The position numbers were made by a program, and so were the translations under genes. The notes under the pieces were generated by a model that saw nothing but the letters and a program-made list of their open reading frames with translations, ran no database searches and was not told the DNA's origin. DNA of 64,000 nt from Acidobacteriaceae bacterium. Its GTDB lineage: Bacteria > Acidobacteriota > Terriglobia > Terriglobales > Acidobacteriaceae. The DNA is taken from contig JAJPKO010000010.1 of assembly GCA_021323655.1 (NCBI GenBank), positions 124,001 to 188,000 of the forward strand, written 5' to 3'. This document shows positions 44,368-52,873 of this stretch, one piece after another. How positions within the stretch are numbered: the first letter of the stretch is position 1; each line of letters begins with the position of its first letter.

Positions 44368-44808
44368 TCAATGGCCCGTGTGATACGGGTGCCCAGAAAG
44401 GATTGTAAATGCACGGTAGATTTGTTCGCAGAGCACGACGCGGGCCAGTTCATGCGGCAGAGTCATGGCAGAAAGCGAAAGCAGCAGCCCGGCACGCCTG
44501 CGCGCCGCATCTGACCAGCCGCCGGCAGGACCAATGGCGAAGATGATGCGTTGCCGACCCTCGTCCCGCTGGCGCCCAAGCCAGGCAGCGAATTGCTCAG
44601 AGGTAAGCTGCTGGCCGCGGCTGTCCAGGAGGACGAGAACAGGTGCGGTGCGGGAGGCGGACTGGGAAGTGGCTTTGGTGAAAAACTCCTGCTCTGAACG
44701 GAAGAGGGCGACCTCGGCTGGAGCATAGGGCTGGATGCGCCGCAAGTATTCGGCCTCCGGGGCGTTGCGGGAATGGCGAGGACCGATCCAGGCGATCAGT
44801 AACTTCAT
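44368..44808 (-). CDS. rlmH: 23S rRNA (pseudouridine-1915-N3)-methyltransferase RlmH
   Basis: 146 residues. SPOUT-fold methyltransferase that methylates pseudouridine 1915 in helix 69. Signature regions are the start MKLLIAWIGPRHS, LLDSRGQQLTSEQFAAWL, FAIGPAGGWSDAARRRAGLLLSLSAMTLPHELARVVLCEQIYRAFTI (trefoil knot) and the terminal GHPYHTGH. Slightly shorter than the E. coli enzyme but complete. First gene of the rlmH-cobO-accD unit; its promoter is in the 354-base gap shared with the TonB receptor. Confidence 0.95.
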   Translation of the reverse strand: MKLLIAWIGPRHSRNAPEAEYLRRIQPYAPAEVALFRSEQEFFTKATSQSASRTAPVLVLLDSRGQQLTSEQFAAWLGRQRDEGRQRIIFAIGPAGGWSDAARRRAGLLLSLSAMTLPHELARVVLCEQIYRAFTILSGHPYHTGH

Positions 44809-44979
44809 GCGGGAGAAATTCAGGACCTTTCTATTCTATACAGTTTTCCATAGCGGCAGGGGCTTATCTTCAAAATTTAGGAGCCCGCGCCTTATCCATC
44901 GTAACTGCACTAATGACTACTCTTACAACAATCTCTATTTGTTAGTTAGTAAGATTGCATAAACATCTCTTCGTCCAAG

Positions 44980-45019
44980 TTCAGGAAAATAAAAGGATTT
45001 GCTCTGAATGCTTCCTGAA
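44980..45019. promoter_or_regulatory. Possible upstream activator site: TTCAGGAA / TTCCTGAA
   Basis: Perfect 8-base arms (44980-44987 and 45012-45019) with centres 32 bases apart, about three helical turns. They lie roughly 60-100 bases before the predicted sigma-54 transcription start, where enhancer-binding proteins usually bind. Purely positional evidence. Confidence 0.35.
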
Positions 45020-45051
45020 GAGAGGCGGCACATAATTCTGCTCCTCCAAAA

Positions 45052-45067
45052 TGGCCCCTTACTTGCA
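45052..45067 (+). promoter_or_regulatory. Sigma-54-type promoter for the TonB-dependent receptor
   Basis: TGGCCC-CTTAC-TTGCA matches TGGCAC-N5-TTGCW with one mismatch and exact GG-GC spacing. Predicted start near 45078; leader about 85 bases to the ATG at 45163. Confidence 0.6.
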
Positions 45068-45162
45068 CATGGCACCAGCAAAAATCACAAACCATTCCAT
45101 GGTTGGGCGATACACAAAGCCGACTGCACGCACGTAACGCAGTCATTTTGAGGAAGGGTGAT

Positions 45163-48100
45163 ATGAAAAAGCTACTCTCTCTGTTTCTGGTGATCTTTGC
45201 CTCGGTGTTTGCGTTTGGGCAGAGTGACACAGGATCCATTTCAGGCACAGTCGTAGATGCATCAGGCGCTGTGATTGCAGGGGCAACCGTTACCGTCACG
45301 AATGTTGGAACGGGCGCAGCGCGTACGCTGGTCACGGACTCCAAAGGGTTCTACACTATAGCGGGCCTGCAACCGGCCACCTACAATATCAGCGTTTCAG
45401 CGACAGGTTTTGCCACCACAACGACGAAGATCATTGTATCTGTCGGCTCTGCCAACCAATTCAATGTGAAGCTGTCCGTTTCCAGCGGCACAGAAGAAGT
45501 GCAGGTGGTTGCTGATAACTTTTCCGGTATTCAGCTGGAGAACCAGGAAACATCGCAGGTTGTAGACACGAAGCAAATCCTGGAGTTCCCGACGATCACG
45601 AGAAACCCTTATGATCTGGCGGCGCTCTCCGGTAACGTCTCGCGCGACCCGAGCGTAGGCGGACGCGGCGTTGGATTAAACTTCAGCGGTTCGCGTGATG
45701 CTTCCGTAGACATTCTGCTGGACGGAGCTGAGAATACTGATTTGTTCGCCGTGGGTGTAGGCCAGACGGTCCCTCTTGATACCGTGCAGGAATATCGCGT
45801 CATCACTTCCAACTTCGGGCCTGAATATGGCCGCGCGTCAGGCGGTGTGGTCAATGTGGTGACCAAGACGGGCACCAATAAGCTGCATGGCACGGCGTAT
45901 GAGTTCAACCGCATTTCTACGTTCGCTTCGAATGACTACAACAGCAACGCCAACTTTATTCCGAAAGCAAAGTTTGTGCGGAACAACTTCGGCTTTGCGC
46001 TGGGCGGCCCGATTGTAAGAGACAAGCTGTTCTTCTATAACAACACCGAGTGGCTGCGTGTGCGCAGCGCGCAGAATGTGATTGCGCTTGTGCCGACGCC
46101 GCAGTTGATTGCAGCAGCCGCCCCTGCCACGCAGGCGTTCTTTGCACAGTATGGAACGCTGAAGCAGGCAATCAACGGACAGACCTACACGGTCTCTCAG
46201 GTCCAGCAGAGCGGACAGTTTGCCACGGCTGCTGACAGCCAGTTCACGGCCCTCGGTCCGAACTTTCCCGCATTCGGGCAAGTGAAATATCAGGTGCCCG
46301 GAGATTCCGGCGGTGGCGCACCCCAGAACACGTATAACAGCTTTACGCGCGTGGACTGGACGATTTCAGAAAAGACGTCCATCTTTGGCCGTTACACCAT
46401 TTACAGCGAAAGAGACCAAGCCGGATTTGTGAGCAATAGCCCGTACAAGGGTTATGACACAGGCCAGACCAATTTTGACAACAACGGTCTTGGTTCTCTC
46501 ACCCATGTCTGGGGGCCTTCCACGGTCAGCACAACAAAGGTCTTGTTCAGCCGGCTGAACAATTCTCAGCCGCTGGGTACTGCTCCGGTAAGCCCCACGC
46601 TCTACACCAACAGCTCGGGCGCGACGGCAGTCGCCGGGCAGGACATTTATTTCCCGGGCTATCTGCCAACGTCGCCCGGTAGCGCAATTCCATTTGGCGG
46701 GCCGCAGAACTTCTTCCAGGTTGTTCAGGATGTGGACTGGAAGAAAGGCAACCACGATTTCCACTTTGGCGGCGAGTATCTCTACATCAAAGACAACCGC
46801 ACCTTCGGCGCTTATCAGAATGCGGTGCAGGCCCTTCTGCAGACAGGATCCAAGGGCGCTATGAACGCGTTCCTGAATGGCCAAGCGAACTACTTCCAGG
46901 TCGCAATTAATCCTGGAGGGGCCATGCCCTGCTATCGTGATCCGGCCACAAATAAATATATTCACACTGCATCGTGCCTGGTGCAGCTGCCTGTGAGCGA
47001 GCCGAGCTTCAGCCGCAGCAACCGTTACCATGATGCGGGACTATATTTTGAAGATTCTTATAAGGCCACGCCGCGGTTTACTCTCAACCTCGGGCTGCGC
47101 TGGGAGTTCTATGGTCCGCAGCACTCGACGCACGAACAGAACGATGCGAACTTCTGGCTGGGATCGGGGAGCACCATCTTTGACCGGATTCGCAATGGAC
47201 AGGTGCTGACCCGCGCCCAGTCGCCCAGCCATGTCTTGTGGAAGCCAAACTGGAAGCAGTTCGGGCCCCGCATTGGATTTGCCTATGACCTGACTGGTGA
47301 TGGAAAGACCAGTCTGCGTGCCGGATACGGCATCTCTTACGAACGCAACTTCAACAACGTTACCTACAACGTGCTGCAAAACCCACCGGGCCAGGCGAAC
47401 GTTACCTACACCAACGGCATACCTGTGACGACGCAGAACCTGGGGCCCTTCGCGGCGCAAAGCGGCTCCATTTATCTGCCTAATGCTTCTTTGAGGGCAG
47501 TGGATCCGCATATCAAGCCAGCGTATAACCAGTTCTACGGCTTATCAGTAGAACGACAGATCAATAACACGACGAGCGTGGGTGTAAGTTACACCGGCGA
47601 GCGCGGTATCCATAACTATTCCATTGCCAACGTGAACCGGCTGGGCTATGGCACGCTGTATCATGGCGACCCTGCATTTACTCGCAACAACCTGCAGTTC
47701 AGTAACATCAACTGGCGCGGGGCAGATGGCGACAGCTACTACAACGGGGTCAATGTCAGCGTAAAGAGCAGCGATCTGCTGCATCAGGCACTGACGACCA
47801 TCATCAACTACACCTATGCCAAGAGCACGGACAACACCAGTTCCACCTTTACAGATGGAGGCTCAGAGTCCGGGCCGGTGCTTGGATATCTGGATCCGTT
47901 CAATCCCGGACTTGATCATGGGTTGTCGGATTTCGACGTTCGGCATCGCATCGTAGCTGCGCTGATCTGGGACATTCCCTATGCGAAGCATACGACTGGC
48001 TTAGCGAACCGCCTGCTGGATGGATGGGAGATCAGCCCGATCTATACGGCCTCCACGGGAACGCCGTTTACTGAGTTCGATTGCACCTACTCCTACACTG

Positions 48101-48570
48101 TCTGCCCCCGTGCGATCTTCGACTCAAGGCCAAAGTTCAAGGGGAATGGGCATAATACGCTGCTGAACCCGGCCACTTATGGCTACAACACCTTCAACTA
48201 CCTGACGCTGCCGGGATATCAGCAGAATGAGTATGTCAATCCCACTCTGGGCATCAGCGACGTACCCACATGCAGCGGTCCGGAAGGGCAAGGCTGCGCA
48301 TGGCCGAGCATGCTGGCGCGCAATTCCTTCATCGGGCCCGGCAAGTGGAACCTGGACAGCAGCGTAAACAAGAACATCAAAATCACTGAATCCACGCACT
48401 TGCAGCTTCGCGCTGAACTCTACAACGTCTTTAACCACGCAAATACATTCCTGAATCTGGGATTTGCGGATGACGTTGCAGAGAGCCAGTTGCCGGATGG
48501 CTCGCCCTATGTACCTGCTTATAAGAGCGGACGCAGGCAGCTTCAGCTCGGGGCGAAGTTCGTCTTCTAG
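45163..48570 (+). CDS. Oar-like TonB-dependent receptor with carboxypeptidase-regulatory-like domain
   Basis: About 1135 residues from the ATG at 45163 (GAGGAAGGGTGAT upstream; the track start is 20 codons early). Signal peptide MKKLLSLFLVIFASVFAFGQ, an Ig-like carboxypeptidase-regulatory domain (SISGTVVDASGAVIAGATVTV...), a TonB plug (residues ~110-230, with the RDASVDILLDGAENTD region), and a 22-strand-type barrel ending QLQLGAKFVF with the expected terminal Phe. This family is greatly expanded in Acidobacteria and is thought to take up oligosaccharides or other large substrates; the ligand here is unknown. Single gene bounded by a strong terminator. Confidence 0.93.
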   Translation: MKKLLSLFLVIFASVFAFGQSDTGSISGTVVDASGAVIAGATVTVTNVGTGAARTLVTDSKGFYTIAGLQPATYNISVSATGFATTTTKIIVSVGSANQFNVKLSVSSGTEEVQVVADNFSGIQLENQETSQVVDTKQILEFPTITRNPYDLAALSGNVSRDPSVGGRGVGLNFSGSRDASVDILLDGAENTDLFAVGVGQTVPLDTVQEYRVITSNFGPEYGRASGGVVNVVTKTGTNKLHGTAYEFNRISTFASNDYNSNANFIPKAKFVRNNFGFALGGPIVRDKLFFYNNTEWLRVRSAQNVIALVPTPQLIAAAAPATQAFFAQYGTLKQAINGQTYTVSQVQQSGQFATAADSQFTALGPNFPAFGQVKYQVPGDSGGGAPQNTYNSFTRVDWTISEKTSIFGRYTIYSERDQAGFVSNSPYKGYDTGQTNFDNNGLGSLTHVWGPSTVSTTKVLFSRLNNSQPLGTAPVSPTLYTNSSGATAVAGQDIYFPGYLPTSPGSAIPFGGPQNFFQVVQDVDWKKGNHDFHFGGEYLYIKDNRTFGAYQNAVQALLQTGSKGAMNAFLNGQANYFQVAINPGGAMPCYRDPATNKYIHTASCLVQLPVSEPSFSRSNRYHDAGLYFEDSYKATPRFTLNLGLRWEFYGPQHSTHEQNDANFWLGSGSTIFDRIRNGQVLTRAQSPSHVLWKPNWKQFGPRIGFAYDLTGDGKTSLRAGYGISYERNFNNVTYNVLQNPPGQANVTYTNGIPVTTQNLGPFAAQSGSIYLPNASLRAVDPHIKPAYNQFYGLSVERQINNTTSVGVSYTGERGIHNYSIANVNRLGYGTLYHGDPAFTRNNLQFSNINWRGADGDSYYNGVNVSVKSSDLLHQALTTIINYTYAKSTDNTSSTFTDGGSESGPVLGYLDPFNPGLDHGLSDFDVRHRIVAALIWDIPYAKHTTGLANRLLDGWEISPIYTASTGTPFTEFDCTYSYTVCPRAIFDSRPKFKGNGHNTLLNPATYGYNTFNYLTLPGYQQNEYVNPTLGISDVPTCSGPEGQGCAWPSMLARNSFIGPGKWNLDSSVNKNIKITESTHLQLRAELYNVFNHANTFLNLGFADDVAESQLPDGSPYVPAYKSGRRQLQLGAKFVF

Positions 48571-48589
48571 AACAACGAACCTGTAACAA

Positions 48590-48619
48590 GGCCGCCAGTG
48601 GAGTGCTGGCGGCCTTTTT
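48590..48619 (+). terminator. Rho-independent terminator of the TonB receptor gene
   Basis: GGCCGCCAG-(7-base loop)-CTGGCGGCC followed by TTTTT, 20 bases after the stop codon. Nine perfect GC-rich pairs plus the T-run make it a classical terminator; it would also impede minus-strand transcription from rsfS weakly (AAAAA on the other side). Confidence 0.92.
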
Positions 48620-48640
48620 CCTTGTGTAAGAAGTACCCTG

Positions 48641-49153
48641 CTATTTGGGCGATTTCTTTTTTGCTGCGGCTGGCCTTGCCTTCTTTGCCGCGGACTTGGT
48701 CGCAGCTTTTTGGGCCGGGGCCTTCTTTGCAGCGGCCTTCTTTACGGCGGTCTTCTTTCTTACGGCTGCGGTCTTTTTCCTGAGCGCCGACTTCAGCTCC
48801 TCTACATCCACGGCGCGCGCGGACTTCCACAGCCGCTCAAGGTCGTAGAAGGCGCGCTTCTCGTGCAGAAAAATGTGGACAACGAAATCCACGTAATCCA
48901 TCAGGATCCATTCACCGGCGCGACGGCCTTCGACCGAGTTGGGAAGGGTGTTGAAGTCGCGCTTCAGGCGCAGGTCTATCTCATCGCTGATGGCCAGGGC
49001 CTGCCGGTCGTTCGCCGCGCTGGTGATCAGGAAGAAGTCGGTGAAGCCGGAGTCGGCGGGGTCCAGCTCAAGGATGCGCGTGTTTTCAGCCTTCTTGTCT
49101 TCGCAGGCCGAGGCGGCGGCCAGCACCATTTGACGGGTTTCAGTGGATGCCAT
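48641..49153 (-). CDS. rsfS: Ribosome silencing factor RsfS with a lysine/alanine-rich tail
   Basis: 170 residues. The RsfS/Iojap core (about 1-118) is clear: LELDPADSGFTDFFLITSAANDRQALAISDEI, GRRAGEWILMDYVDFVVHIF, RAFYDLERLW. It binds ribosomal protein uL14 and blocks subunit joining under starvation. The last ~50 residues are a repetitive Lys/Ala/Pro tail (KKTAVKKAAAKKAPAQKAAT and so on), an addition not found in most RsfS proteins; it probably contacts RNA. Downstream of nadD with an 84-base gap, the usual bacterial pairing. Confidence 0.95.
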   Translation of the reverse strand: MASTETRQMVLAAASACEDKKAENTRILELDPADSGFTDFFLITSAANDRQALAISDEIDLRLKRDFNTLPNSVEGRRAGEWILMDYVDFVVHIFLHEKRAFYDLERLWKSARAVDVEELKSALRKKTAAVRKKTAVKKAAAKKAPAQKAATKSAAKKARPAAAKKKSPK

Positions 49154-49237
49154 TCGGTTTGTGGGTTCTCCAACGCTTCATCGTACGGCATTTTTGCGGA
49201 TACCGTATAGCTTATCCTCGCAGGGGAGCCGGCCTGG

Positions 49238-49903
49238 TCAGTAGAGTCCATGTTGATGGATGTAGTCCGCCACGGACGACGGTAATACCTGCCCAGCCTG
49301 TTCTCCTTCCGCGAGGGCTGTGCGAATCCGGGTGGCGGAAATATCTTCGTGCAGGTCGGGCAATAAATAAAGTACCGAGTGCTGCGCCCGAGTATTTTGC
49401 AGGTGGAAGCGGACTACTTCAGAAGATATTTCAGGCGGCCCGCTGAGCGTGATTCCGGCGGGCAGCGCTGTGCTGATTTCGTCGAGATGCGTACCGGGGC
49501 GGCCGGCAACGATGAAGTTGCAGACAAAGAGTATCTCTACGGCACGGTACCAATGCTGGAGCGTCAGAAACGAGTCGGCGCCGACGAGGCAGAACATCTC
49601 GTCGTCTGCGGAGAGAGAGGCCTTGAGGCGGAGCAGCGTGTCTATGGTGTAGTTTGGCTTGCCGTCGGGACGGGGCGCGTCGAGCGTGGAAAGCCCAAAG
49701 GCCGGGTAGGGCGCGATCGCCAGCCGTACCATGGCGACACGATCAGCGAAGTGTGCGGTTGGGCCGTCGTGCTTGAGCGGCTGCTGGCCGACGGGCGCGA
49801 AGAGGACGCGGTCCAGATGCAGACGGGCTGCGGCGGCCTCGGCAATCTTCAGATGTCCGCAATGGGGCGGGTCAAAGGTGCCGCCAAAGAACGCGATCCT
49901 CAT
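49238..49903 (-). CDS. nadD: Nicotinate-nucleotide adenylyltransferase
   Basis: About 221 residues. Nucleotidyl-transferase motifs FGGTFDPPHCGHLKIA at the start and ISATRIRTAL near the end; VGADSFLTLQHWYR is the NadD-specific middle region. Converts nicotinate mononucleotide to deamido-NAD. The track start at 50047 lies 48 codons early and would overlap folK; the ATG at 49903 is preceded by AAGAGG and begins the conserved motif almost at once. Divergent from folK with a 30-base gap. A NAD-synthase-family gene appears at the right edge of the window. Confidence 0.96.
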   Translation of the reverse strand: MRIAFFGGTFDPPHCGHLKIAEAAAARLHLDRVLFAPVGQQPLKHDGPTAHFADRVAMVRLAIAPYPAFGLSTLDAPRPDGKPNYTIDTLLRLKASLSADDEMFCLVGADSFLTLQHWYRAVEILFVCNFIVAGRPGTHLDEISTALPAGITLSGPPEISSEVVRFHLQNTRAQHSVLYLLPDLHEDISATRIRTALAEGEQAGQVLPSSVADYIHQHGLY

Positions 49904-49933
49904 CCTCTTGTGATCGTAACTTAATCTATATCT

Positions 49934-50425
49934 GTGATTGCATATGTCGGTATCGGATCGAACCGGGCTTCTCACGCGGGCCCTCCGGCAGAAACGGTAA
50001 AGGCCGCATTGGCTGCGTTGTCCGAACTGGGCGAGGTGGTGGCGCAATCTTCGCTTTATGAGACGGAGCCGTTGGAATACACCGAGCAGCCTGTGTTTAT
50101 CAACGCCGTGGCCGCTGTCCGGACGGAGCTCTTGCCGGAAGCGGTACTGGGAAAACTGCTCGAAGTCGAGCGATGCTTTGGACGAGACCGCAAAACCGGC
50201 ATTCCCAAAGGTCCACGCGTGCTCGATCTGGATTTGCTGATGGCGGACGACCAGGTGTTACACACGCCCACTCTCACTGTGCCGCATCCGGCCATGGCAA
50301 AGCGGCGATTTGTGCTGGCGCCGCTGGCTGAGATCGCTCCCGGGCTGCGGCATCCCCTTCTGCATAAAACCATGCGCGAGCTGCTGCGTGAGCTTCCGGA
50401 GGAGGGCGTCCGGCGGCTGAGCTAA
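49934..50425 (+). CDS. folK: 2-amino-4-hydroxy-6-hydroxymethyldihydropteridine pyrophosphokinase
   Basis: 163 residues. Starts at a GTG (VIAYVGIGSNRASHAG), with the family motifs LYETEPLEYTEQPVFINAVA, CFGRDRKTGIPKGPRVLDLDLL and TVPHPAMAKRRFVLAPLAEIAPG. Pyrophosphorylates the pterin for dihydropteroate synthase (folP at 6445). No ribosome binding site is visible; TAATCT ends six bases before the GTG, so the message may be leaderless. Confidence 0.95.
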   Translation: MIAYVGIGSNRASHAGPPAETVKAALAALSELGEVVAQSSLYETEPLEYTEQPVFINAVAAVRTELLPEAVLGKLLEVERCFGRDRKTGIPKGPRVLDLDLLMADDQVLHTPTLTVPHPAMAKRRFVLAPLAEIAPGLRHPLLHKTMRELLRELPEEGVRRLS

Positions 50426-50536
50426 GGGACTGTTGCAGACATGGCGTTACCGTGAAGGTGCTGCAAGCCGACGCCTTGCAGACCCATGGAGGCCCTGCTT
50501 CTACTGAACCGCAACGAATTCACTGCGGACAGTCCA

Positions 50537-51835
50537 CTAGGAAATGGTCCGTGCTGCCAGATTGATCGTCACCTGATCGTCCGGTGTCTTAACGGTCGAG
50601 CTGTCGTACGCCGGGTGATACTCAACACGCATGGTCTGTGCGTTGACCACCACGCGCAGATATCCATAATTCATATCGTCGTAGCTTTCGAGCGTCAGGG
50701 TATTGTCAATGGGGTAAGGCGTGCGAAGGGTGTTGCCATTGGCACCGGTACGCATCCTGGCCAGCGCGTGTCCGCCGCTTCCGCATACCAGATAGGGAAT
50801 CTGCATGTTGTTGACCGTGCGGGTATAGCGCTGGTAATTGTGCGCGTGTCCGGAAAAGATGGCGTGGGGCCAGAAGCCGGCGGACTGCGCGGCGGTATCA
50901 ATGTCCTGAGACATGCGCGGGCTGCCGCCGTGCGTTACGCCTCCTGTATAGGGAGGATGATGCACGGCGATGATGACGGCCCCGGTGTAATTTTCAGTCT
51001 TGCAGCGCGTCAGCGCCGCTTCCAGAAAGTTGAGCTGCACATCGCTCAAGGGTCTTGTTCCGCCTTCGCTGGAAATTACGCCGGGGTCCTCGAGCACATT
51101 CGAGTAGACGCCAAGAATGCGCACAAATGGCGCGTCGAAAGTAAAGTACACGCCGGGCGCAATCATCGAGGTGCGCAGCAGGCCGCCCGCGTCGCTCGTA
51201 TGCGTGGGGGCATCGGCGCAGAAGTTCCGCAGGAAGGCATCGAGGGAAGGCGCGGCGTCTCCGGTATACACAAGGCCGTCGTGGTTGCCAGGGATGGCGA
51301 CGATGGGACCCTGGTATTCACGGTATGGCGCATAGAACTGGTCGTAGTAATACTTGGCTTCGCCAAAGCTGTAGACCACATCGCCCAGATGAAAAAAGAA
51401 CGAGGGCACATCGGCTGCGCTTGATTCGCTGAAGTCGGAGACCATCTTGTCGGCCACCAGCGTTTCGCTTTTCGGCCCGATGACGCTGCCGGTGTCGCCT
51501 ACGGAATGGAAGACGATTTGTCCTGCCTGCTGGACCGCGCTGACTTTGGCCGCTCCCGCGCTTCCGTAGACCTCCTCAAGCGTAAGCACCGGCTCGGCAG
51601 CGCCTCCGCGTGCCGCAGGAATGGGCTGCACGAGGCTGTTATTGACTTTCTTGTAGAGGCCGGAGTCGGAGGGGTGCGGTGTCTTGAAGGAGCTGGGGTC
51701 AGGGCTGGGCTGCGGCTGTCCGAAGACTGGGTCCATCGCCTGTGGAAAGGGCGAAGGGGTTGGCTTTTTTGTGGGAGGGTGCTTTTTCGGGTGGGTGGTT
51801 TTCTGAGGATGATGCGATGAGGTGTGTTTTTTCAT
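50537..51835 (-). CDS. Calcineurin-like metallophosphoesterase with a His/Lys/Pro-rich N-terminus
   Basis: 432 residues. Metal-binding motifs of the family in order: SVGDTGS, HLGDVVY, GNHDG, AVHHPPYTGG and SGHAHNYQR, resembling purple-acid-phosphatase-type enzymes. The first ~70 residues (MKKHTSSHHPQKTTHPKKHPP, then PTPSPFPQ and similar) are low-complexity, rich in His, Lys and Pro, and there is no ordinary signal peptide. This could be a metal-binding or surface-interacting tail, with the enzyme cytosolic or exported by an unknown route. Substrate unknown. It stands alone, convergent with folK. Confidence 0.87.
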   Translation of the reverse strand: MKKHTSSHHPQKTTHPKKHPPTKKPTPSPFPQAMDPVFGQPQPSPDPSSFKTPHPSDSGLYKKVNNSLVQPIPAARGGAAEPVLTLEEVYGSAGAAKVSAVQQAGQIVFHSVGDTGSVIGPKSETLVADKMVSDFSESSAADVPSFFFHLGDVVYSFGEAKYYYDQFYAPYREYQGPIVAIPGNHDGLVYTGDAAPSLDAFLRNFCADAPTHTSDAGGLLRTSMIAPGVYFTFDAPFVRILGVYSNVLEDPGVISSEGGTRPLSDVQLNFLEAALTRCKTENYTGAVIIAVHHPPYTGGVTHGGSPRMSQDIDTAAQSAGFWPHAIFSGHAHNYQRYTRTVNNMQIPYLVCGSGGHALARMRTGANGNTLRTPYPIDNTLTLESYDDMNYGYLRVVVNAQTMRVEYHPAYDSSTVKTPDDQVTINLAARTIS

Positions 51836-52111
51836 GGAAGCGCTTCTTTTCTGAGATGCTCAACCCTGAAGATACGCCCATTGTCATAGTGAAAGTCATC
51901 AACAAAACGTGACAGGGTAAAAGTGGATAGACTAAACGGCTCGTCCCACTCTGCCGATGAAACTGCTAACAAAGTTTTCGCGGAATCAAAGAAGTACCTT
52001 GCGCTTTATCGGATTTTCATACATCACTAATGCAGAACAGGACTTTTCCGGGAAAGACGGGTTGGTGCTTGCAGGTGCTTTTCCGGAGCGGCGAGAAGGA
52101 GAAGTCAGAAC

Positions 52112-52657
52112 ATGGTGCCTGAAGATCATGCGCTACGTCAGTTCTTTCATGAAGTTGTGAACGATTGCTACCAAGAGTATCTCCAACTGGAGGACAGCGA
52201 GATTACCTCTTATGTGGCTGATCTGCTGACTGACTTCTGTTCATCTGACCGGCTCTATCCGATCCGCGACCCCCAGGGCCGCCGGTTGAAAGATGTAGGC
52301 GAGATGCTATTGGCATCCGACCCAGTGAATGGGACCGCAGCGTCGTTTGACGTGGAGCGCCGCATTCGCAAGCATATCGGCGACTACGCGCTGTTCTGCA
52401 CCGGCATGTATCCGGAAGCGGTCCACAAGTGGCGCGAGAACGAGAATGCCAATCTGTATGAGATGATCCGTACCGGCAAGGAGAGCTACTACATCGTTTC
52501 GCAGTTTGATCAGTTTGAGTATGCGGAAGAAGCGCCGCTGTTCGGGCGCCTGTCAGAATGCTTTGAAAGCTGCATGTACGGCCTGAACCAGGTGCGCGAG
52601 GAGATGGAAAAGCGCAGGCCGGGCCTACAGAAAAAGAGCCAGAAATTCCTGATGTAA
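52112..52657 (+). CDS. Conserved-looking hypothetical protein
   Basis: 181 residues, starting ATG with AAGGAG about nine bases upstream. Mostly alpha-helical, acidic, no transmembrane segment or signal peptide. Composition (MVPEDHALRQFFHEVVNDCYQEY, VADLLTDFC, RRIRKHIGDYALFCTGMYPEAV, RPGLQKKSQKFLM) looks like a real cytosolic protein of regular length. Not assigned to a family. It is followed within two bases by a 28-base palindrome. Nothing is seen in the 276 bases upstream apart from a doubtful short ORF. Confidence 0.75.
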   Translation: MVPEDHALRQFFHEVVNDCYQEYLQLEDSEITSYVADLLTDFCSSDRLYPIRDPQGRRLKDVGEMLLASDPVNGTAASFDVERRIRKHIGDYALFCTGMYPEAVHKWRENENANLYEMIRTGKESYYIVSQFDQFEYAEEAPLFGRLSECFESCMYGLNQVREEMEKRRPGLQKKSQKFLM

Positions 52658-52658
52658 G

Positions 52659-52686
52659 GGAATAAATGCCCCGGGGCATTTATTCC
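52659..52686. repeat. Perfect 28-base palindrome after the hypothetical gene
   Basis: GGAATAAATGCCCC is followed directly by its reverse complement GGGGCATTTATTCC. It starts two bases after the stop codon. As RNA it would form a strong hairpin acting as a terminator or stability element, though no T-run follows. Confidence 0.75.
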
Positions 52687-52833
52687 GGCTGCCAGGGATC
52701 CACAACTATGGCGGGTATGTCCTGAAAATGCTTCACTTGCGCGTTGCGAGGGTCGCATGCGAAGAAAGCACGACTCCAGCGATCTTTCTTTTTTTCTGAC
52801 GTGCAGCCATAAGCTCAGTTGCCTGCTGAGCGG

Positions 52834-52863
52834 CCCATACAAGTCCTTTTCGACTTGTATGGG
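52834..52863 (-). terminator. Hairpin downstream of frr
   Basis: CCCATACAAGTC and GACTTGTATGGG form a perfect 12-pair stem with a 6-base loop (CTTTTC), ten bases beyond the frr stop. No T-run follows on the minus strand, so termination efficiency is uncertain; a 3'-end stabiliser is also possible. Confidence 0.6.
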
Positions 52864-52873
52864 TATACGTGCT

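Larger units (their letters stand above)
44809..45162. other. Regulatory gap between divergent rlmH and the TonB receptor
   Basis: 354 bases without a gene. It contains TATAGAAT on the minus strand about 25 bases before rlmH, a TTCAGGAA...TTCCTGAA inverted repeat (44980-45019), and a sigma-54-like site (45052-45067) directed at the receptor. The stretch 44870-44970 is AT-rich compared with its surroundings. Confidence 0.5.

Noticed and set aside
45068-45085. Second TGGCAC (ATGGCACCAGCAAAAATC) next to the TonB promoter
   Set aside because: No GC at the -12 position with correct spacing.
51957-52160. 67-residue plus-strand ORF before the hypothetical gene at 52112
   Set aside because: Overlaps the start of the better-supported gene in another frame, has no clear ribosome binding site and no family pattern.
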